Positions 1 to 9,519 of a DNA stretch of 64,000 bases are shown in pieces. The stretch spans positions 1-64,000 of the forward strand of contig JACVCJ010000013.1 of assembly GCA_016742095.1 (NCBI GenBank). The letters are read 5' to 3'. Under the pieces are notes generated by a model. It did not search any database and had not been told where the DNA came from. It worked only from the letters and a program-made list of their open reading frames with translations. The translations under genes were made by a program, and so were the position numbers. The stretch is from Bacteroidia bacterium (lineage in GTDB: Bacteria; Bacteroidota; Bacteroidia; CAIKAF01). Numbering within the stretch: position 1 is the stretch's first letter; every line of letters starts with the position of its first letter.

Positions 1-2
1 AT

Positions 3-728
3 TATATACTGAGCAAAACGGCGGCGGAACACATATCGTATGCCGTCTTGCGGTTGAAAAAACAGGAAAAAGGCTATGCAGAAAGTGACCCTACACTGGA
101 CACGGGCGGGTTCGATGCCAAGTACAAACTGCTGATCCTGGTGGCGCACGCTTTTGGACTGGTGCTGCAACCGGCAGATATTTACAACCGGGGCATCGAC
201 GGACTGGGCGAACTGGAACTGAACTACGCCCGGGATAAAGGGCTGAAAATAAAGCTGGTAGCACATGCGCACAAAAGTCCGGAAGGAAAAGTGCGCTCTT
301 TTGTACTGCCCAAGTTCGTGGCCCCGGAAGACCGGCTTTTTGCGGTGGACGATGTGTTCAACGGGGTAAAAACGCAGTCCTGTTTTTCGGATACCCAGTT
401 CTTCTCGGGCCGGGGAGCGGGGGCGCATCCTACGGCATCGGCGGTACTGAGCGATATATCGGCACTTACCTACGACTACCGTTACGAATACAAAAAACTG
501 CAGCAGTCCGCACTGGCAGAGGCCGCCGAAGACCTGCAGCTGAAAGTCCTGCTGCGGCACGGGGTAGAGGAGCAGGAACGGTACCGCGCATACTTCAGCA
601 CGGTGGAGGAATCGTTCCTGAATCACCGCTCGGGCTACATCATCGGGGATATTTCGCTGGAAAAGCTGCGGGAAGCGGGCCGGGATGAAAAGGTGTCGGT
701 CGTGGTAAAAGAAGTATATACGAACTGA
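3..728 (+). CDS. hom: Homoserine dehydrogenase, 3' part (5' end outside window)
   Basis: Reduces aspartate semialdehyde to homoserine with NAD(P)H, in the threonine/methionine branch of the aspartate pathway. The frame is open from base 3, so the N-terminal Rossmann domain lies outside the window and the TTG at 48 is not a real start. Visible family marks are GYAESDPTLD followed by GFDAKYKL, the homoserine-binding region, and GRGAGAHPTASAVLSD, the conserved C-terminal part of the catalytic domain. The last ~70 residues look like a small regulatory-type tail rather than a clear ACT domain. The upstream partner is not visible, so a fused aspartokinase (ThrA type) cannot be excluded. Confidence 0.88.
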   Translation, partial: YILSKTAAEHISYAVLRLKKQEKGYAESDPTLDTGGFDAKYKLLILVAHAFGLVLQPADIYNRGIDGLGELELNYARDKGLKIKLVAHAHKSPEGKVRSFVLPKFVAPEDRLFAVDDVFNGVKTQSCFSDTQFFSGRGAGAHPTASAVLSDISALTYDYRYEYKKLQQSALAEAAEDLQLKVLLRHGVEEQERYRAYFSTVEESFLNHRSGYIIGDISLEKLREAGRDEKVSVVVKEVYTN

Positions 729-732
729 AGCG

Positions 733-769
733 GAAAAAAGCAGGGAAGGCAAAGGCTGCGTTCCCTGCT
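733..769 (-). terminator. Rho-independent terminator of the DUF4345 gene
   Basis: AGCAGGGAA (739-747) pairs with TTCCCTGCT (761-769), a 9-bp perfect stem with a 13-nt loop. On the minus strand the stem is followed by six Ts (complement of 734-739), so it ends the leftward gene. The + side lacks a T run. Confidence 0.6.
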
Positions 770-785
770 CAAAGGTTGGTGAATA

Positions 786-1190
786 TCAGGCTTTTGATCT
801 TCGGAACAGGAGCAGCAACAGCAGGCCGGTGGCGCAGAGTATGCTTTCGGTCAGGATCCATTGGGTGCCGAATGCGCCCAGGGCCCCGTCGGCAAAAATG
901 GTAATAAGCCGGGAGAGGGCGTACATGCCCCAGAACAGGGTGAGAAAGGCAAGGCCCAGGCGGTTGTCGTGCAGCAGCAGGTAAATAAGAGCGGCTGTTA
1001 TACTCAGCCCCACTCCGCCGTACACGCCGCGTATGGAACTGGCCGCGTCGGTATTGCCCAGCTGTACCTGCACCAGGTCCATGGTAGCCTGGGGATCATA
1101 GAGCGATAAAAGACTTACGGCAGAAAGACTGAGAATGGAAAAGACGATGAATACCCGGCTGGCGATGCGAATAAACTTTTGATTTTTCAT
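786..1190 (-). CDS. DUF4345 family membrane protein
   Basis: Small integral membrane protein of 134 residues with about four hydrophobic segments. It matches the pattern of DUF4345 proteins (an early IRGVYGG motif and a later F/MYALSRL stretch), whose function is unknown. The open frame extends further upstream, but the ATG at 1190 is chosen because the protein then starts with MKNQKFIR just before the first membrane segment, and a perfect TACTTTTG box lies at 1209-1216. It is the only gene in its unit and runs toward the homoserine dehydrogenase gene, with a hairpin between them. Confidence 0.7.
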   Translation of the reverse strand: MKNQKFIRIASRVFIVFSILSLSAVSLLSLYDPQATMDLVQVQLGNTDAASSIRGVYGGVGLSITAALIYLLLHDNRLGLAFLTLFWGMYALSRLITIFADGALGAFGTQWILTESILCATGLLLLLLFRRSKA

Positions 1191-1208
1191 AAAGCGTGAA
1201 TTTTGCAG

Positions 1209-1216
1209 CAAAAGTA
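1209..1216 (-). promoter_or_regulatory. Bacteroidota -7 box (TACTTTTG)
   Basis: Perfect TAnnTTTG on the minus strand, 18 bp before the DUF4345 start. No clear -33 TTG at the usual 19-20 bp. Confidence 0.45.
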
Positions 1217-1311
1217 CAGGCGGGAGAAGGGCCGGGTGTTGGTAAATACCAAGAATAGAGGTTGGGTGCGAAAAAAGGATTTGTATCTTGTCTTTGTAAA
1301 TAGCAAGAGCG

Positions 1312-1674
1312 ATGAGTTTCAGTATGCATATTTTCCGGAAGGAAGTACAAAAGGCCCAGGAAGCGGCGGGCAACGTGGAATTTTTTGAAGATCCGGCCAA
1401 CCTGCTGCCTTTTACCGAAGAACAGAAAGAACAATTAAGCGTGCGCCTGGGGAAGTACAATTACCGGGAAACAGGGCGTGACAGCGACCGTATTTTTTAT
1501 GAGTTTGATGATGGCAACGCCTTTGCTCAGGCCATGCTTACGGCCGGCGGACTTTATTTTTCCGCCTCGGGCGAAGGTATATTCGAAATTGCGATGACTT
1601 CCTCGGAATTCACAGATTCGGGGGAGTTTGCCAAATACGATCCCCAGGAAGGGGGATGGGAAGAAGAAGTTTAA
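1312..1674 (+). CDS. Hypothetical protein, 120 aa
   Basis: Not recognised as a named family. It is a soluble, acidic protein without signal peptide or membrane segment: an N-terminal helix (MHIFRKEVQKAQEA), a middle part that looks like alternating strands (DRIFYEFDDGNAF, GGLYFSASGEGIFEI) and an acidic C-terminus. A TTGTATCTTG element lies at 1281-1290, 21 bp before the ATG, and resembles elements in front of two other genes in this window. It converges with the XRE regulator and overlaps its stop codon by 3 bp. Confidence 0.65.
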   Translation: MSFSMHIFRKEVQKAQEAAGNVEFFEDPANLLPFTEEQKEQLSVRLGKYNYRETGRDSDRIFYEFDDGNAFAQAMLTAGGLYFSASGEGIFEIAMTSSEFTDSGEFAKYDPQEGGWEEEV

Positions 1675-2480
1675 GCCTCTCCCTTGCGGATCACATTTTT
1701 TACCTGCGCCAGTTCGCGCTGCAGGTTCAGTACGGTATTGGTAAGTTCCTGCTGACCGATATTGGGCGTGCTCATTTCCTGGCTGATGAAGTTGACGAAC
1801 TTCCACACTTCCAGTATCTGTGAAGAGTGTACCTCGTAGGGTTCGTATGCGGGATTGGTGGAGCAGAGCAGCAAGGTGTCCTTGTCGTTCAGGTTGTTAT
1901 GCACGATCTTGAACACGATGCCGTCGTCCCTGGTAACTACGATGCAGGGCGTTCCGCTGCGTATGTTCAGCCAGTTGTCGATGTATTCGCCGGTAACCCA
2001 GGAGCCGTCCACGGCGGGGGGCATACTGTCCCCGCTTACGGGAAAAGTGCGGTATTTGCGTTCCTTATTGAGAAAGGGCATGCGGAAGGTGGGCAGCACA
2101 CTGATGTAGTCCGGGTCGGCATAACCGCCGGTATAGCCGGCACGCGCCTTTACGGGCACCAGTTCGATATTGGGATTATTGTCGGCATCCACGGTGGTTA
2201 CGATCACGCGCAGGTTCTTACCGCTCACGTCGGTCTCCTTATGCAGCTCTATTTCCCGGATCTTGCTTTCCGGGAACCCGGCCAGGTTCTCACGCAGGAG
2301 CATATCCACCGGTACTTTAAAGTAATCGGCGATCTTCAGCAGCATATCGTAGCCCGGTTCGGCATTGCCGATCTCGTAGGCGCTCCAGGTGGTACGTTTT
2401 ATGCCCAGTGCCCCGGAGGTTTCGTCCTGGGAACGCTTCCGGCGTTTGCGCAGGAAACGTAAGTTATCTGAAAAATACAT
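1671..2480 (-). CDS. XRE/S24-type repressor (C1/LexA-like)
   Basis: DNA-binding regulator with an N-terminal helix-turn-helix (about residues 5-62: FLRKRRKRSQDETSGALGIK, then TTWSAYEIGN) and a C-terminal S24 domain. The S24 part carries VSGDSM (Ser152) and VFKIVH (Lys191), matching the Ser-Lys dyad of LexA/C1 proteins, plus an Ala-Gly pair (114-115) where self-cleavage would occur. An in-frame ATG at 2504 would add eight residues, but that stretch is a TGACA-N7-TGTCA palindrome and abuts the promoter. I therefore prefer the ATG at 2480, giving 269 residues. Self-repression is likely from the operator-like repeats. No phage genes are nearby, so it is probably a stress or housekeeping regulator. 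Whether it self-cleaves is unknown. Confidence 0.82.
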   Translation of the reverse strand: MYFSDNLRFLRKRRKRSQDETSGALGIKRTTWSAYEIGNAEPGYDMLLKIADYFKVPVDMLLRENLAGFPESKIREIELHKETDVSGKNLRVIVTTVDADNNPNIELVPVKARAGYTGGYADPDYISVLPTFRMPFLNKERKYRTFPVSGDSMPPAVDGSWVTGEYIDNWLNIRSGTPCIVVTRDDGIVFKIVHNNLNDKDTLLLCSTNPAYEPYEVHSSQILEVWKFVNFISQEMSTPNIGQQELTNTVLNLQRELAQVKNVIRKGEA

Positions 2481-2482
2481 AG

Positions 2483-2499
2483 TGACAGTTTTTTTGTCA
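2483..2499. promoter_or_regulatory. Operator-like inverted repeat 1 of the XRE gene
   Basis: TGACA-N7-TGTCA, directly before the preferred start of the XRE gene and just past its expected transcription start. Shares the GACA/TGTC half-sites with the repeat at 2536-2549. Confidence 0.45.
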
Positions 2500-2510
2500 T
2501 TCATCGGACG

Positions 2511-2540
2511 AAAATATAAACAATCTTTTTAAAACGACAA
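2511..2540 (-). promoter_or_regulatory. Promoter of the XRE gene
   Basis: On the minus strand, TTG (2538-2540) and TATATTTT (2511-2518) are 19 bp apart, the Bacteroidota -33/-7 layout with one mismatch in the -7 box. Repeat 2 (2536-2549) covers the -33 element and repeat 1 lies just downstream, as expected for autorepression. Confidence 0.5.
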
Positions 2541-2549
2541 TTTTCTGTC
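2536..2549. promoter_or_regulatory. Operator-like inverted repeat 2 of the XRE gene
   Basis: GACA-N6-TGTC, same half-sites as repeat 1 but with a spacer one base shorter. Overlaps the -33 TTG of the XRE promoter. Confidence 0.4.
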
Positions 2550-2693
2550 CGAAAAAAATAGCTTTGCGAAGGTATTATTTTGAGCGGCCGCATTTTAGGG
2601 TTATAAACATTGTCAATAACTGTTTTCGGGCCCTTATCCGTGCGGAATTCAATGGTTCTTAACCGGATGGGAAAAAGGGCGTTCCGGGCATCT

Positions 2694-2714
2694 TATTTAG
2701 AAGGGTTCTAAATA
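2694..2714. promoter_or_regulatory. Palindrome upstream of the act promoter
   Basis: TATTTAGAA-ggg-TTCTAAATA, a perfect 9-bp inverted repeat with a 3-bp centre, about 80 bp before the expected act transcription start. A distal activator or operator site is plausible. No T run follows, so it is not a terminator. Confidence 0.4.
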
Positions 2715-2724
2715 GGCTCCGGGC

Positions 2725-2740
2725 TACCTACATTTAGGTA
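2725..2740. promoter_or_regulatory. Palindrome abutting the act -33 element
   Basis: TACCTA-catt-TAGGTA, a perfect 6-bp inverted repeat centred about 51 bp before the expected start and ending 7 bp before the -33 TTG, a typical place for an activator. Confidence 0.4.
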
Positions 2741-2746
2741 TTTTAT

Positions 2747-2777
2747 TTTGGCAGTTCCCTTCAGGTCGCTAATTTTG
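2747..2777 (+). promoter_or_regulatory. Promoter of the act-cox operon
   Basis: TTTG (2747-2750) and a perfect TAATTTTG (2770-2777) are 19 bp apart, the full Bacteroidota housekeeping promoter. Transcription should start near 2784, leaving a leader of about 45 nt before actA. A third palindrome, GTGTTA-T-TAACAC at 2790-2802, lies at the head of that leader. Confidence 0.7.
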
Positions 2778-2827
2778 CCGCGGTTTAACGTGTTATTAAC
2801 ACACTTTCGACATAATTTTAAACGTAT

Positions 2828-4195
2828 ATGATTCACGTTTTCAACAGAGTAAGTAAAATTTTTGCCGCACTTTTCATGGTATTTATGACCGTGGGAGGCA
2901 GTTTTGCGCAAGACGGGGAAGCCCTCTTCAAAAGTAACTGTGCCCGTTGTCACTATGCCAGCGACAAAAAACTGGTGGGTCCGGGTCTGGCCGGAGTTCG
3001 TTCGCGTTGGAGTTCAGAAGACAACCTGCATGCATGGATCGTTAACTCTACGGATTACCTGAAAACGGGTGATTCTTACGCAACAGACCTGTTCGAGAAG
3101 TTCAACAAGTCGGTGATGCCGGGCTTTCCCAACCTGAAAAAAGAAGAGGTTACCGCTATACTCGACTATATCGATAAAGCCGGTGCAGCCCCTGCAGGCG
3201 GAGGTTCTGATTCTACGGCCGTAGCCGGCGGCGGAGCGGGTGCCCAGGGCGGCGACAGCGGCAATACACTGATGTACGTACTTATCGTGGTGATACTGAT
3301 CCTGTCGGTACTGATCTACGCACTGTATAAAATTTCCGTTTCGCTTACCGAACTGGTGAAACAACGCGAAGGTGATGGTTCTACGGACGACCGTACCTTC
3401 CTCGACAAAGCGGAAGACTGCTTCAGGGCCTCTAAAAAATGGGCCGGAGAGAACAAGGCCATCGTAGGTGTTGCCATTTTCGTAGGTCTGTGTTTCGTAC
3501 TGAAACTGGCCTGGGACGGTCTGATGGGTATTGGTGTTTACCAGGGCTACCAGCCGCACCAGCCGATCAAGTTCTCGCACGCCAAACACGCCGGAGAACT
3601 GAAGATCGCCTGTGAATACTGTCACACGGGTGTTAAAGAATCACGTCATGCCACCATTCCTTCTTCCTCTACCTGTATGAACTGTCACAAGGCAGTAAGC
3701 GAAGGACCGCTGTACGGCAAGAACGAGATCGCCAAGATCTACGCCTCTATCGGTTTCGACCCGAATAAAGGTGCTTACATCGACAACTACAACAACCAGG
3801 ATAAAGAACAGGTACTGGCCGTATACGAAGAATGGCTGGGCGGCGATAACGACGCTTTCCGCGCCGTGGAACAATACGTTCAAAAACCGATCGACTGGGT
3901 ACAGATCCACAAACTGCCCGACCACGCTTACTTCAACCACGCGCAGCACTACCGTGTAGGCGGCGTGGAGTGCCAGACCTGCCACGGTAAAGTGGAAGAG
4001 ATGGAAGAAGTGAAACAGTTTGCCCCGCTCACCATGGGCTGGTGTATCAACTGTCACCGCGAAACCAAAGTGAAATTCGAAGAAAATCCATACTACGACA
4101 AATTACATGACTACCTGGCCGAGCGTTACAAAAAAGGCGACCAGTTTACCGTGGCCCGTATCGGTGGTCTGGAGTGTGGTAAATGTCATTATTAA
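2828..4195 (+). CDS. actA: Alternative complex III subunit ActA, multiheme cytochrome c with extra N-terminal heme domain
   Basis: Heme-bearing periplasmic subunit of the quinol:cytochrome c/oxygen oxidoreductase that replaces bc1 in Bacteroidota. Residues 1-28 form a signal peptide (GGSFAQ then DGE). A monoheme cytochrome domain follows (CARCH 38-42, candidate Met ligand M98), then a Gly/Ala-rich linker, a membrane segment near 149-169, a second hydrophobic segment near 210-230, and the classic pentaheme part (CxxCH at 262, 283, 382, 406 and 450). That makes six CxxCH motifs, one more than the pentaheme core. A stretch at about 320-350 lengthens the spacing between hemes 3 and 4. First gene of the operon, 27 bp before actB. 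Confidence 0.93.
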   Translation: MIHVFNRVSKIFAALFMVFMTVGGSFAQDGEALFKSNCARCHYASDKKLVGPGLAGVRSRWSSEDNLHAWIVNSTDYLKTGDSYATDLFEKFNKSVMPGFPNLKKEEVTAILDYIDKAGAAPAGGGSDSTAVAGGGAGAQGGDSGNTLMYVLIVVILILSVLIYALYKISVSLTELVKQREGDGSTDDRTFLDKAEDCFRASKKWAGENKAIVGVAIFVGLCFVLKLAWDGLMGIGVYQGYQPHQPIKFSHAKHAGELKIACEYCHTGVKESRHATIPSSSTCMNCHKAVSEGPLYGKNEIAKIYASIGFDPNKGAYIDNYNNQDKEQVLAVYEEWLGGDNDAFRAVEQYVQKPIDWVQIHKLPDHAYFNHAQHYRVGGVECQTCHGKVEEMEEVKQFAPLTMGWCINCHRETKVKFEENPYYDKLHDYLAERYKKGDQFTVARIGGLECGKCHY

Positions 4196-4222
4196 TATTC
4201 AGCTTTCCCTACAATAGTATAT

Positions 4223-7200
4223 ATGAGTAATCAAAAGAAATACTGGAAAGGTCTCGAGGAGTTAAACGAAACCAAAGCCTTCGTTAACCTTCGCGACAAC
4301 GAATTTGCCGAAGAACTTCCGATGGAGGAATTCCTGGGCAATGAAAAACTGGGTGAAACCAAAACAGGTCGCCGCGATTTCCTGAAATTCCTCGGGTTCA
4401 GCGTAACTGCCGCCGCTGTCGCAGCTTGCGAAACGCCGGTGCAGAAAGCGCTTCCGTATGTTATAAAGCCGGAGAACATCACACCGGGTGTTCCCAACTA
4501 TTACGCCACTACTTTCTTCGATGACGACGATTATGCCAACGTGCTGGTGAAAACCCGCGAAGGCCGTCCCATCCTCATTGAAACTTCCCTGCCTTCGGTG
4601 GCCGGGCAGCGTGGTATCTCCGCCAAGATCAGCGCCTCTGTACTGAGCCTGTACGATGGCAAGCGTACCAAAACGGCGATGAAGGCCGGCAAAGAGATCG
4701 GCTGGAATACAGCGGATACAGAGATCGGTAAATTACTGCGTGCTATTTCTGACGCCGGTAAAAAGACCGTAGTCCTTACCTCAACGATCATTTCTCCGTC
4801 TACCCGCAAGGCCATTGCTGATTTTACAGCGAAATTCCCGGGCGCGGAACATGTACAATACGATCCCATTTCTTACTCGGCCCTGCCGAAAGCCAACCAG
4901 GCCGTGAACGGTAAAGCGGTTATCCCGACGCACCGTTTCGAGAACGCCCTGGCCATCGCTTCTTTCGGCGCCGATTTCCTGGGTACCTGGCTGGACAGCA
5001 ACGCTTTCTCTGTAGGGTACTCGAAGAACCGCGATCCCAAAGGCAAAATGAACCGTATGTTCGCCTTTGAATCGGTAATGTCGCTCACCGGTGCCAATGC
5101 CGATTACCGCACGTCCGTAAAACAGTCGGAGATCGCCCTGGCGCTGATCCACCTGTATAACAAGGTGACCGGCGCTTCGGTACAGGTGCCTGCCCTGCCG
5201 TACGCCGAGCGTATCGCCAAATGTGCCGAGCACCTGAAGGCCAACCGCGGCAAAGCCCTGGTAGTTTGTGGTCTGAACGACGTGAACGCACAGATCATCA
5301 CGGCCGAGATCAACAAGGCACTGGGCGCCAACGGTACCACCCTCGACTTTAACACGCCGCTGTATACCAAACAGGGTAACGAGCAGCGTACCGAGCAGGT
5401 ACTGGCCGGGATCGCTTCCGGAGCCGTTCAGGGTGTGATCTTCTACCAGGCTAACCCGGTGTACAATGCCGCCAATGGCGACAAATGGGCCGAGGCCATC
5501 AAAAAACTGAAACTTTCGGTATCTTTTGCCGGCGACCGCGACGAGACCGCTGCCCTGGCAACCTATACCTTACCCGATCATAATTACCTGGAAAGCTGGA
5601 ACGACCACAATCCGTACGAAGGTTTCTACAGCCTTACCCAGCCTACCATCCACCCGCTGTTCGACACACGTCATGCACAGGAGAACTTTATCGTTTGGGC
5701 CGGTTTAGCCAGTCGCAGCGATAAGAACTCTACCGCATGGAGAGAATATATCAAGGAGAACTGGCGTAGCACGCTGTTCGGTCGTCAGTCGCAGCACATG
5801 CTGTTCGACGATTTCTGGAACTACAGCGTACACGACGGTGTATTCACCACAACGGCTGCTCCGGTAATTGCCCCGGTTGCTGCTGCCGCTCATGCAGACG
5901 CACATGCAGCCCCTGCTGCCGAAGCTGCCGCCCCGGCCCCGGCCGCCGGAGATGTATCTTCTGCCGCCGCTGCCCTGGTAAAAACCTACGGCGGTGCCAA
6001 AGGTGTGGAAGTGGTGCTGTACCAGAAAACCGGCATCGGTTCCGGAAGTCAGGCGGCAAACCCCTGGCTGCAGGAGTTCCCCGACCCGATCTCACGTATC
6101 ACCTGGGACAACTACATTACCATGTCGCTCGAAGACATGGAGGCACAGGGCTTCAGCACCTATATCGGTCAGAACGACCCTGCCGACCTGGCTATCCTGA
6201 AAGTGAACGGTAAAGAGATAAAACTGCCGGTAGTTGCTTCTCCGGGTCAGAAATCAGGTACCGTAGGCGTAGCTGTAGGTTATGGCCGTAAAGTATTTAA
6301 AGACGATGCTGCGGTGGGTGCCAATGCCTTCCCGCTGGCCACACTGGCAGGCGGCGAATGGAAAGGCTTTGCCTTCGGCGGTACCATCGAAAAAACGGGC
6401 GAGACCTATGAAATGGGCGCCACGCAGACCCACCACACCATGATGGGCCGCGATATCGTAAAAGAAACGTCGTACAAGCAATTCAAAGCGGATCCTGCAT
6501 CCGGCAACCATATTCACGTATTCCATACCGGTTTCGACAAGATCAAAGGCAAGGAGACCCACGGGCATCTTTCCGGCGACGAGGCCGATTTCTGGAAAAA
6601 ATTCGATCGTCCGAACCACAACTGGAAGATGTCGATCGACCTGAATGCCTGTAACGGTTGCGGCGCCTGCGTAATTGCCTGTCATGCCGAGAACAACGTT
6701 CCGGTGGTAGGTAAGGACGAGATCCGCCGTGTACGCGATATGCACTGGCTGCGTATCGACCGTTACTACAGCAGTGATGCTTCCAAAATGGACATCAAGA
6801 ACGCCAAAGGTCTGGGCGATAACCTGAGCGTGCTGCACCAGGCCGAGGTCCCGTCTGCCGAGCCGCAGGTGGTGTTCCAGCCGGTAATGTGCCAGCACTG
6901 TTCACAGGCCCCCTGCGAAACGGTTTGCCCGGTACTGGCTACCACACACAGCAACGAAGGTCTCAACCAGATGACCTACAACCGTTGTATCGGTACCCGT
7001 TACTGCGCCAACAACTGTCCCTATAAAGTACGCCGTTTCAACTGGTTCAAATACCACGACAACGATAAGTTCGACTTCTACATGAACGACGACCTCGGTA
7101 AAATGGTACTGAACCCGGATGTGACCGTACGCGGACGTGGTGTAATGGAAAAATGTTCTATGTGCGCCCAGCGTATCCAGTACGGTAAACTGGAGGCTAA

Positions 7201-7525
7201 AAAAGAAGGCCGCCGCCCGAAAGACGGTGAGATCAAAATGGCCTGTCAGCTTGCCTGCAGCACCAATGCCATTAAATTCGGCGACGCCAACGACGAAGCT
7301 TCGGAGATCCTTGCCCTGGGTAAAGAGAGCCGCGCTTACCGTCTGCTGGACGAAGTGGGTACCGAACCGAACGTATTCTACCATGTAAAAGTACGCAACG
7401 TGGAAGAGGAGTACGATCACGGTCACCACGCCGGCGGTCATGCCGAAGGTCACGGCGCAGAGCACGGTGCCGCCCACGGAGGCGAAGCCGCTCATGGTAA
7501 AAAAGAAGAGCACAAAGCACATTAA
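4223..7525 (+). CDS. actB: Alternative complex III subunit ActB, molybdopterin-oxidoreductase-like/Fe-S fusion
   Basis: Large extramembrane subunit that carries the iron-sulfur clusters of complex III. A Tat-like leader sits behind a ~45-residue N-terminal extension (GRRDFLKFLGFS at 49-60, then VAAC with Cys69 as a possible lipid site). The first ~700 residues resemble molybdopterin oxidoreductases, a fold that in ActB proteins holds no molybdenum. The last third is a ferredoxin-like unit with four cysteine groups: CNGCGACVIAC (from C810), CQHCSQAPCETVC, CIGTRYCANNC and CSMC with a later C-x3-C. An Ala/Pro-rich linker near 550-585 separates blocks of the first domain. The C-terminus is very His-rich (about 1063-1100) and could bind metal. 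At 1100 residues it is a full-length B1-B2 fusion. Confidence 0.93.
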   Translation: MSNQKKYWKGLEELNETKAFVNLRDNEFAEELPMEEFLGNEKLGETKTGRRDFLKFLGFSVTAAAVAACETPVQKALPYVIKPENITPGVPNYYATTFFDDDDYANVLVKTREGRPILIETSLPSVAGQRGISAKISASVLSLYDGKRTKTAMKAGKEIGWNTADTEIGKLLRAISDAGKKTVVLTSTIISPSTRKAIADFTAKFPGAEHVQYDPISYSALPKANQAVNGKAVIPTHRFENALAIASFGADFLGTWLDSNAFSVGYSKNRDPKGKMNRMFAFESVMSLTGANADYRTSVKQSEIALALIHLYNKVTGASVQVPALPYAERIAKCAEHLKANRGKALVVCGLNDVNAQIITAEINKALGANGTTLDFNTPLYTKQGNEQRTEQVLAGIASGAVQGVIFYQANPVYNAANGDKWAEAIKKLKLSVSFAGDRDETAALATYTLPDHNYLESWNDHNPYEGFYSLTQPTIHPLFDTRHAQENFIVWAGLASRSDKNSTAWREYIKENWRSTLFGRQSQHMLFDDFWNYSVHDGVFTTTAAPVIAPVAAAAHADAHAAPAAEAAAPAPAAGDVSSAAAALVKTYGGAKGVEVVLYQKTGIGSGSQAANPWLQEFPDPISRITWDNYITMSLEDMEAQGFSTYIGQNDPADLAILKVNGKEIKLPVVASPGQKSGTVGVAVGYGRKVFKDDAAVGANAFPLATLAGGEWKGFAFGGTIEKTGETYEMGATQTHHTMMGRDIVKETSYKQFKADPASGNHIHVFHTGFDKIKGKETHGHLSGDEADFWKKFDRPNHNWKMSIDLNACNGCGACVIACHAENNVPVVGKDEIRRVRDMHWLRIDRYYSSDASKMDIKNAKGLGDNLSVLHQAEVPSAEPQVVFQPVMCQHCSQAPCETVCPVLATTHSNEGLNQMTYNRCIGTRYCANNCPYKVRRFNWFKYHDNDKFDFYMNDDLGKMVLNPDVTVRGRGVMEKCSMCAQRIQYGKLEAKKEGRRPKDGEIKMACQLACSTNAIKFGDANDEASEILALGKESRAYRLLDEVGTEPNVFYHVKVRNVEEEYDHGHHAGGHAEGHGAEHGAAHGGEAAHGKKEEHKAH

Positions 7526-7557
7526 TTTAAACAGTACAAAAACTTTAGTTATATACT

Positions 7558-8958
<1,401 letters not shown>

Positions 8959-8976
8959 TCTCCACAAAACTGAATC

Positions 8977-9504
8977 ATGAGCAGCAAATTAATATATGCG
9001 GTATATGACGATCCGGATACTACGGTAGAAGCCGGACGTATTGTGACCGATGCGGGCATCAAAGTGAACACGGTGTATTCACCCTTCCCCGTACACGGTA
9101 TTGACGATGCCATTAAACTGCCCCGTACACGTATCTCGGTGGCCGCCTTTCTGTTCGGCGCCATGGGTACTTCGTTCGCAGCCTGGATGACCTGGTACAT
9201 GCTTATTTATGACTGGCCTATGAACGTGGGTGGTAAGCCTTCGTTCAGCTTTGCAGAGAACTTCCCGTCCTTTGTGCCGGTGATGTTCGAGCTGACCATC
9301 CTGCTGGGTGCGCACGGTATGATCTGGACCTTCTTCTTTATCAGCGGAATTCTTCCGGGAGCAAAGAACAAGAACCCCGATCCGCGTACGACCGATGATA
9401 AGTTCATTATCGAGATCGATCCGTCGAAACAGGCGCAGAAAGAAGACGAAATTATCGGCATGCTGAAAAATGCAGGCGCTATTGAAATTAACCGCGGAGA
9501 ATAA
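8977..9504 (+). CDS. actD: Alternative complex III subunit ActD (DUF3341)
   Basis: Small membrane subunit of complex III, 175 residues. The N-terminal soluble part contains the DUF3341 pattern (VYDDPDTTVEAG, then VYSPFPVHGID), and two membrane helices follow (about 50-75 and 105-130), with a soluble tail. Known ActD proteins lie beside ActC in the membrane and have no redox centre. Its place between actC and actE is the standard gene order. Confidence 0.92.
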   Translation: MSSKLIYAVYDDPDTTVEAGRIVTDAGIKVNTVYSPFPVHGIDDAIKLPRTRISVAAFLFGAMGTSFAAWMTWYMLIYDWPMNVGGKPSFSFAENFPSFVPVMFELTILLGAHGMIWTFFFISGILPGAKNKNPDPRTTDDKFIIEIDPSKQAQKEDEIIGMLKNAGAIEINRGE

Positions 9505-9510
9505 GGAGGA
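9503..9510 (+). promoter_or_regulatory. Strong Shine-Dalgarno site of actE
   Basis: AAGGAGGA nine bases before the actE ATG, overlapping the actD stop. Near-perfect SD sites are unusual among the genes of this window, so actE may be translated more strongly than its neighbours. Confidence 0.6.
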
Positions 9511-9519
9511 AGCGCAATT

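Noticed and set aside
4223-7525. ActB as an active molybdenum enzyme
   Set aside because: The molybdopterin-like part belongs to the ActB group, which is known to hold no molybdenum cofactor, and the gene context is complex III.
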